From positions 372,001-436,000 of the forward strand of contig CAVQUV010000005.1 of NCBI GenBank assembly GCA_963716855.1: 64,000 bases of DNA. Reading direction: 5' to 3'. The notes below the pieces were generated by a model. It did no database searches. It saw nothing but the letters and a program-made list of their open reading frames with translations, and had not been told where the DNA came from. Position numbers and translations under genes: made by a program. Below are positions 59,271 through 64,000 of this stretch, in pieces; the first letter of the stretch is position 1; each line of letters opens with the position of its first letter. Origin of the DNA: JAGVSZ01 sp963716855 (GTDB lineage: Bacteria > Pseudomonadota > Gammaproteobacteria > Burkholderiales > SG8-39).

Positions 59271-60431
59271 GTGAGCGACAAGACCTACCTCGACTGGCCC
59301 TTCTTCGACGACGCGCACCGGGCGCTCGCCACCGAGCTCGACGCCTGGGCGGCGGCGCGCCTGTCCGGCGGACACGACCACGTCGACACCGACGCGGCCT
59401 GCCACAACCTGGTCGCGATGCTCGGCGAGGCCGGCTGGCTCGAGTACTGCGTGCCGAAGGCCTCGGGCGGCCGGCTCGAGCGCATCGATTCGCGCAGCCT
59501 GTGCATCGCGCGCGAAACGCTCGCGCGCCACGACGGGCTCGCCGACTTCGCGTTCGCGATGCAGGGCCTCGGCTCCGGCGCGATCTCGATCGCCGGGTCC
59601 GACGAGCTGCGCACCCGCTACCTTCCGCGCGTCGCCCATGGCGAGTCGATCGCCGCATTCGCGCTCTCGGAGCGCGAGGCAGGCTCCGACGTCGCCGCGA
59701 TGCTGACGCGCGCGCGCGCCGACGGCGACTCGGTCGTCCTGAACGGCTCGAAGACCTGGATCTCGAACGGCGGCATCGCAGACTTCTACTGCGTGTTCGC
59801 GCGCGAGATGGACGCCCCCGGTGCCCGGGGGATCAGCGCTTTCGTGGTCGACGCCGACACGCCCGGCCTGAGCGTCGCCGGAAGGATCGACGTCATCGCG
59901 CCGCATCCGCTCGCGTCGCTGGCGTTCGAGGACTGCCGCGTCCCCGCCGCGAACCGGCTCGGTGCGCCGGGCGAGGGCTTCAAGGTGGCGATGCAGACGC
60001 TCGACATCTTCCGCGCCTCCGTCGCGGCGGCGGCTCTCGGGTTCGCGCGGCGCGCCCTGGATGAGGCGATCGGGCGCGCCACCTCGCGCAAGATGTTCGG
60101 CCAGAGGCTCGCCGATTTCCAGCTCACCCAGGCCGCGATCGCCGACATGGCGACCGGGATCGACACCGCCGCCCTCCTCACCTACCGCGCGGCGTGGCTG
60201 CGCGACGTCAAGCAGGCGCGCACGACGCGCGAGGCCGCGATGGCGAAGATGGTCTCCACCGAGACCGCGCAGACGATCATCGACCGCGCGGTGCAGATCT
60301 TCGGCGGCCTCGGCGTGGTGTCCGGGCAGGCGGTCGAGAAGCTCTACCGCGAGATCCGCAGCCTGCGCATCTACGAGGGCGCGACCGAGGTGCAGAAGCT
60401 GATCATCGCGAGGGAAACGCTGAAGGGCTGA
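59271..60431 (+). CDS. Acyl-CoA dehydrogenase
   Basis: A 386-residue FAD flavoprotein. FAD-binding FALSEREAGSDVAAML and WISNGG lie in the middle; the C-terminal domain contains QIFGGLGVVSGQAVEKLYRE and ends RIYEGATEVQKLII, with the catalytic base expected at the Glu of YEGATE (as in short-chain enzymes). GTG start with GAGGAGCCGGG upstream. Within this operon it would oxidise a ring-derived acyl-CoA. Confidence 0.92.
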   Translation: MSDKTYLDWPFFDDAHRALATELDAWAAARLSGGHDHVDTDAACHNLVAMLGEAGWLEYCVPKASGGRLERIDSRSLCIARETLARHDGLADFAFAMQGLGSGAISIAGSDELRTRYLPRVAHGESIAAFALSEREAGSDVAAMLTRARADGDSVVLNGSKTWISNGGIADFYCVFAREMDAPGARGISAFVVDADTPGLSVAGRIDVIAPHPLASLAFEDCRVPAANRLGAPGEGFKVAMQTLDIFRASVAAAALGFARRALDEAIGRATSRKMFGQRLADFQLTQAAIADMATGIDTAALLTYRAAWLRDVKQARTTREAAMAKMVSTETAQTIIDRAVQIFGGLGVVSGQAVEKLYREIRSLRIYEGATEVQKLIIARETLKG

Positions 60432-60434
60432 GCC

Positions 60435-62084
60435 ATGGCCTACACGGCACACATCGACACGTTCGCGCGCGACAATCTGCCGCCGCCCGGGCAGATGCCC
60501 GAGCTCCTGTTCGAGCGCCCGGAGTTCCGCTACCCGGCCCGCATGAACTGCGCCGCGCAGCTTCTCGACCGGATGGTGGCGGCGGGGCACGGCGAGCGCC
60601 CGGTCATCCACACGATGATCGACCGGAAGAAGTATTCGTGCACCTATCGGCAGCTCCTCGTGCGCGCCAACCAGATCGCGCACGCGCTGGTGCACGACTT
60701 GAAGCTCGTCCCCGGCAACCGCGTCCTGCTGCGCGGCCCGAACAACCCGATGATGGCCGCGTGCTGGTTCGGCGTGATCAAGGCCGGCTGCATCGCGGTG
60801 GGCACGATGCCGCTGCTGCGCGCGAAGGAACTGAAGCAGGTCATCGACAAGGCGCGGATCGGCGCCGCGCTCTGCGACGTCCGGCTACGCGAGGAGATGG
60901 CGCTCGCGCAGGCCCAGTGCCCGAGCCTCGAGCGGACGCTCTGGTTCAACCACGCCGGCCCCGGCTCGCTCGAGGCGCTGCTCGAGGGCAAGCCCGCCGA
61001 GTTCGCCAACGTCGACACGGCGGCCGACGACGTTGCGCTGATCGCCTTCACCTCCGGCACGACCGGCCAGCCGAAGGGCTGCATCCACTTCCATCGCGAC
61101 GTGATCGCGATGTGCGACGCGTTCCCCCGCTCCTGCCTCAAGCCGGTGAAGGAGGACGTGTTCTGCGGCACGCCGCCGCTCGCGTTCACGTTCGGCCTCG
61201 GCGGCATGCTGTGCTTCCCGATGAGCGTGGGAGCGTCGACGGTCCTTATCGAACGGCTCACGCCCGAGTCGCTCCTGCAGACGATCCAGGACTTCAAGGC
61301 CACCGTCTGCTTCACCGCGCCGACGTTCTACCGGATGATGGCGCCGGCCGTGAAGGGCTACGACCTGCGCAGCCTGAAGAAGTGCGTCTCGGCGGGCGAG
61401 GCGCTGCCCGACGCGACGCGCCAGATCTTCAAGCAGGCGACCGGCATCGAGGTGCTGGACGGGCTCGGCTCGACCGAGATGATCCACATCTTCATTGCGC
61501 ATGCACCGGACCGCGTGCGGCGCGGCGCGACCGGCTACGCGATCCCGGGATACAAGGCGACGGTGCTGGACGATGAAGGCAATCCCTGCGCACCCGGTGT
61601 CGTCGGGAAGCTCGCAGTCAAGGGCCCGACCGGCTGCAAGTACCTCGCCGACGAGCGCCAGACGGTCTACGTGCAGCACGGCTGGAACGTTACCGGCGAT
61701 GCCTACGCGATGGACGAGGACGGTTACTTCTATTACCAAGCGCGCGCCGACGACATGATCATCTCGGCCGGCTACAACATCGCCGGCCCGGAAGTCGAAT
61801 CGACGCTGCTCACGCACGAGGCGGTCGCCGAGTGCGGCGTGGTCGGCGCCCCCGACGAGGAGCGCGGCATGATCGTGAAAGCCTACGTCGTCCTCAAGCC
61901 CGGCTACAAGGGCGATGCGGCGCTGTCGAAGGCGCTGCAGGACCACGTGAAGGGGGCCATCGCACCCTACAAGTATCCGCGCGCCATCGAGTTCCGCGAC
62001 GCGCTGCCGCGCACCGAGACCGGCAAGCTGCAGCGCTTCCGGCTGCGGCAGGAAGCCGCGTCGGACGCCGGATTGCGGCCGTAG
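60435..62084 (+). CDS. Benzoate/2-aminobenzoate-CoA ligase family
   Basis: A 549-residue AMP-forming acyl-CoA ligase. The AMP-binding P-loop is IAFTSGTTGQPKGCIHFH (near residue 204), LGSTEM holds the A5 region, and DGYFYYQARADDMIISAGYN is the hinge; the catalytic Lys is in TETGKLQRFRLR. The N-terminus (TFARDNLPPPGQMPELLFER) and overall length fit the benzoate-CoA/2-aminobenzoate-CoA ligase subfamily. It would activate an aromatic acid to its CoA thioester. Four bases follow the dehydrogenase stop. Confidence 0.88.
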   Translation: MAYTAHIDTFARDNLPPPGQMPELLFERPEFRYPARMNCAAQLLDRMVAAGHGERPVIHTMIDRKKYSCTYRQLLVRANQIAHALVHDLKLVPGNRVLLRGPNNPMMAACWFGVIKAGCIAVGTMPLLRAKELKQVIDKARIGAALCDVRLREEMALAQAQCPSLERTLWFNHAGPGSLEALLEGKPAEFANVDTAADDVALIAFTSGTTGQPKGCIHFHRDVIAMCDAFPRSCLKPVKEDVFCGTPPLAFTFGLGGMLCFPMSVGASTVLIERLTPESLLQTIQDFKATVCFTAPTFYRMMAPAVKGYDLRSLKKCVSAGEALPDATRQIFKQATGIEVLDGLGSTEMIHIFIAHAPDRVRRGATGYAIPGYKATVLDDEGNPCAPGVVGKLAVKGPTGCKYLADERQTVYVQHGWNVTGDAYAMDEDGYFYYQARADDMIISAGYNIAGPEVESTLLTHEAVAECGVVGAPDEERGMIVKAYVVLKPGYKGDAALSKALQDHVKGAIAPYKYPRAIEFRDALPRTETGKLQRFRLRQEAASDAGLRP

Positions 62085-62086
62085 CC

Positions 62087-63211
62087 GTGCGAATTGCAGT
62101 CCTGGGCGGCGGCAACGGCTCGTACGCCGCCGCCGCCGATCTCGCCGAGCAGGGTCACGAAGTGCGGTTCTGGCGGCGCGACGCCGTGGCGTTTGCACCC
62201 GTCCTCGATACTCAGTCGATTACATTGAAGGACATCAAAGGCCGGCGCGACGTGAGGCTTGCGCGCGCGACCGCTGATGTGGCGGAAGCCGTGCGCGGGG
62301 CGGAGCTGCTTGTCGTCCCGACGCCGGCGTTCGCGCAATCCGACATCGCCCGCGTGATCGCGCCGCACGTGTCCGACGGCCAGGTCGTGTTCCTCCCACC
62401 GGGCACCTTTGGCAGCTACGTGATGGCGAAGGTGCTGCGGGACGCGGGCAGCCGCGCGGGGGTCAGCTTCGCCGAGACCGGCACCCTGCCCTATCTCACC
62501 CGCAAGCACGGCCCGGCGGAGATCGCGATCACGATCCGCGCCAAGCGGCTGCCGACCGGCGCATTCCCGGCGAGCCGCAGCGCGCACGCGCTCGACCTGC
62601 TCCGGCGCGCGTACCCGTCGGTGGAGCCGATCGAGGACGCGCTTTCCGGCGCGCTGATGAATGCCGGGCCGATCATCCACCCGCCGCTGATCCTCATGAA
62701 CGCGGGGCCGCTCGAGCATTTCCAGAAATGGGACATCCACAAGGAAGGCACGCAGCCCGCCATCCGACGCGTGACCGATGCGCTGGACGATGAGCGCATC
62801 GCGGTGCGCGAGGCGCTCGGCTACCGGCCGTACCACTTCCCCCTGCGCGACCACTACACGACGGATAAGTGGATGTACGGCGACGCGCACGACCGCCTGA
62901 CCGAATCCGGCGACTGGCGCGAGAAGATCGAGCTGACCACGCACCGCTACATGCGCGAGGACGTGGCCTGCGGGCTCGCCTTTCTCGTGTCGGTCGCCGA
63001 GTGGGCCGGCGTGCCGTGTCCCGTCGCGCGCGGACTGCTTGCGCTCGGCTCCGCGGTGTGCGCGACCGATTTCCGGCGCGGGGCCCGGACGCTCGAATCG
63101 CTCGGGCTCGCGCACCTCGACCGGGCCGCGATGCGCCGGCTGCTGGATCAGGGGATCGAGACCACCCCGGCCGCTGACGCGGCCACCCCTCCTCGGGGAG
63201 GAGGGGAGTGA
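62087..63211 (+). CDS. NAD/NADP octopine/nopaline dehydrogenase-like protein
   Basis: A 374-residue protein with N-terminal Rossmann motif IAVLGGGNGSYAAAADLAEQ and the C-terminal octopine dehydrogenase domain (LMNAGPIIHPPLILMNAGPL, then WDIHKEGTQPAIRR). Opine dehydrogenases reductively couple an amino acid to a 2-oxo acid; a member inside an aryl-CoA cluster is unusual. GTG start directly after the ligase stop. The last codons form a hairpin that covers the next gene's Shine-Dalgarno. Confidence 0.85.
   Translation: MRIAVLGGGNGSYAAAADLAEQGHEVRFWRRDAVAFAPVLDTQSITLKDIKGRRDVRLARATADVAEAVRGAELLVVPTPAFAQSDIARVIAPHVSDGQVVFLPPGTFGSYVMAKVLRDAGSRAGVSFAETGTLPYLTRKHGPAEIAITIRAKRLPTGAFPASRSAHALDLLRRAYPSVEPIEDALSGALMNAGPIIHPPLILMNAGPLEHFQKWDIHKEGTQPAIRRVTDALDDERIAVREALGYRPYHFPLRDHYTTDKWMYGDAHDRLTESGDWREKIELTTHRYMREDVACGLAFLVSVAEWAGVPCPVARGLLALGSAVCATDFRRGARTLESLGLAHLDRAAMRRLLDQGIETTPAADAATPPRGGGE
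63186..63206 (+). promoter_or_regulatory. Hairpin masking the Shine-Dalgarno of the next gene
   Basis: CCCCTCCTC / GAGGAGGGG is a perfect 9-bp stem with loop GGG. The right arm is the Shine-Dalgarno of the GTG at 63208. Ribosomes finishing the upstream gene (stop at 63209-63211) would melt it, so the pair is probably translationally coupled. Confidence 0.5.
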
Positions 63212-64000
63212 CGCTGCCGGTCATCGCTTCGCTCGGCGCCGGCCGGATGGGTCGCGGCATCGCGCACGCGTTCGCCTACGCCGGTCACGAGGTCCTGCTC
63301 GTCGACCTCAAGGACCGCACGCCAGAGGCCGCGCGCAAGCTCGCGGACGAGGCGCGGGCCGAGGTGGACGCGAGCCTCGCGATGCTCGCCGCGCTCGGCG
63401 CGTTCGACGACGGTGCACGGCCGGGCATCCTCGAACGCATCCGCTTCGTCCCGAGAGGCGAGGCACCCGCTGCACTGGCGCGCGCCGACGTCGTGTTCGA
63501 AGGCGTCCCCGAGGTGCTCGACGCGAAGCAGGCGGCGTTCGAGTGGGCGTGCGCGCATCTCCGCGCCGACGCGATCGTCGCCTCGACCACGTCGACGATG
63601 CTCTCCACGCAGCTCGCCGGCTTCGTCCCGCACCCGGAGCGCTTTCTGAACGCGCACTGGCTCAACCCGGCGTACCTGGTGCCGCTCGTCGAGCTGAGCC
63701 CGCATCCCGGCACCGCGCCGGCGATCGTCGCGCGCATGAAGGCGCTGCTGGAGGCGATCGGCAAGGTGCCGGTGATCTGTGCCGCCGCACCGGGCTTCAT
63801 CGTGCCGCGCATGCAGGCGCTGATGATGAACGAGGCCGCGCGCATGATCGAGCAGGGCGTCGCGAGCGCGGAGGACATCGACCGCGCGGTGCGCTGGGGC
63901 CTCGGCTTCCGGTACGCGAACATGGGCGTGGTCGAGTTCATCGACGTCGGCGGCCTCGACATCCTCTACTACGCGAGCCGCTACCTCGCGCAGTCGACCG
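63208..64000 (+). CDS. 3-hydroxyacyl-CoA dehydrogenase, 3' end beyond window
   Basis: The first 264 codons of a 3-hydroxybutyryl-CoA-type dehydrogenase. NAD-binding GAGRMGRGIAHAFAYAGHEV is at residues 10-29, DVVFEGVPEVLDAKQAAFEW and STTSTMLSTQLAGFV follow, then the catalytic His in NAHWLNPAYLVPLVELSPH and VPVICAAAPGFIVPRMQALM. The NPAYLVPLVE variant is common in aromatic-pathway paralogues. GTG start, overlapping the previous stop. It continues past base 64000. Confidence 0.9.
   Translation, partial: MTLPVIASLGAGRMGRGIAHAFAYAGHEVLLVDLKDRTPEAARKLADEARAEVDASLAMLAALGAFDDGARPGILERIRFVPRGEAPAALARADVVFEGVPEVLDAKQAAFEWACAHLRADAIVASTTSTMLSTQLAGFVPHPERFLNAHWLNPAYLVPLVELSPHPGTAPAIVARMKALLEAIGKVPVICAAAPGFIVPRMQALMMNEAARMIEQGVASAEDIDRAVRWGLGFRYANMGVVEFIDVGGLDILYYASRYLAQST

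Overview
The window is a high-GC, gene-dense chromosomal segment. Its conserved blocks (trpE/trpG, rpe, apaG, lptD-surA-ksgA, dusB-fis-purH-purD, glyQS-gmhB-plsC, the serine/threonine kinase-PP2C-rph-rdgB-hemW run, gmk-rpoZ-spoT) are typical of Betaproteobacteria, probably a free-living Burkholderiales-like lineage. A tripartite-tricarboxylate (Bug) receptor and CoA-dependent aromatic catabolism genes fit that. Order-level placement is inference; there is no rRNA. No phage, IS element or CRISPR array was seen.

Layout. 1-2163 (minus): 5' end of trpG, trpE, and a trpE leader with its own sigma70-type promoter and a 19-codon leader peptide carrying four Trp codons; a small zinc-ribbon gene lies in the trpE-trpG gap on the other strand. 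2164-11059: the usual rpe-gph-trpE order is interrupted. An octaheme cytochrome/HEAT/TPR gene (two frameshifts), a secreted CYTH-like protein, two gene remnants and two toxin-antitoxin-like pairs (RHH + nucleotidyltransferase, VapBC) sit between gph and rpe, and a SAF-domain oxidoreductase precedes rpe. 11167-15599: apaG, a methyltransferase, a 28-residue membrane peptide, mltA, dsbC, a UbiH-like hydroxylase and a CAU tRNA. 15723-21843: miaB-phoH-ybeY-corC-lnt, tRNA/rRNA maturation and lipoprotein acylation. 21910-26340: dienelactone hydrolase and a minus-strand trio (Pht5-like protein, ThDP enzyme, Bug receptor) that looks like an aromatic-acid module. 26456-31842: glyQS-gmhB-plsC-DUF45 protease-gloA. 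31962-41645: ksgA-surA-lptD, divergent from amgK-murU (muropeptide recycling), then pepP-ubiH. 41934-47209: dusB-fis, purH, purD, hemF. 47217-52812 (minus): kinase, PP2C, rph, rdgB, hemW, HAD hydrolase. 52988-56973: yicC (3' frameshift), gmk, rpoZ, spoT. 56991-64000: an alpha/beta hydrolase, then SDR-MarR-acyl-CoA dehydrogenase-(2-amino)benzoate-CoA ligase-opine dehydrogenase-like-3-hydroxyacyl-CoA dehydrogenase, an operon read as CoA-dependent aromatic (possibly anthranilate) degradation that runs off the window.

The least ordinary material is non-coding. There is a hairpin repeat with the core TACAAGGG...CCCTTGTTCG, found once in the trp leader and twice in tandem before purD. There is an about 85-bp structured repeat, tandem before murU and single before the SDR operon, each time ending at a start codon and leaving no clear Shine-Dalgarno. 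Clean palindromes lie before the RHH/nucleotidyltransferase pair, vapB and the MarR operon. Several short gene remnants show that intergenic gaps here were remodelled by deletion.
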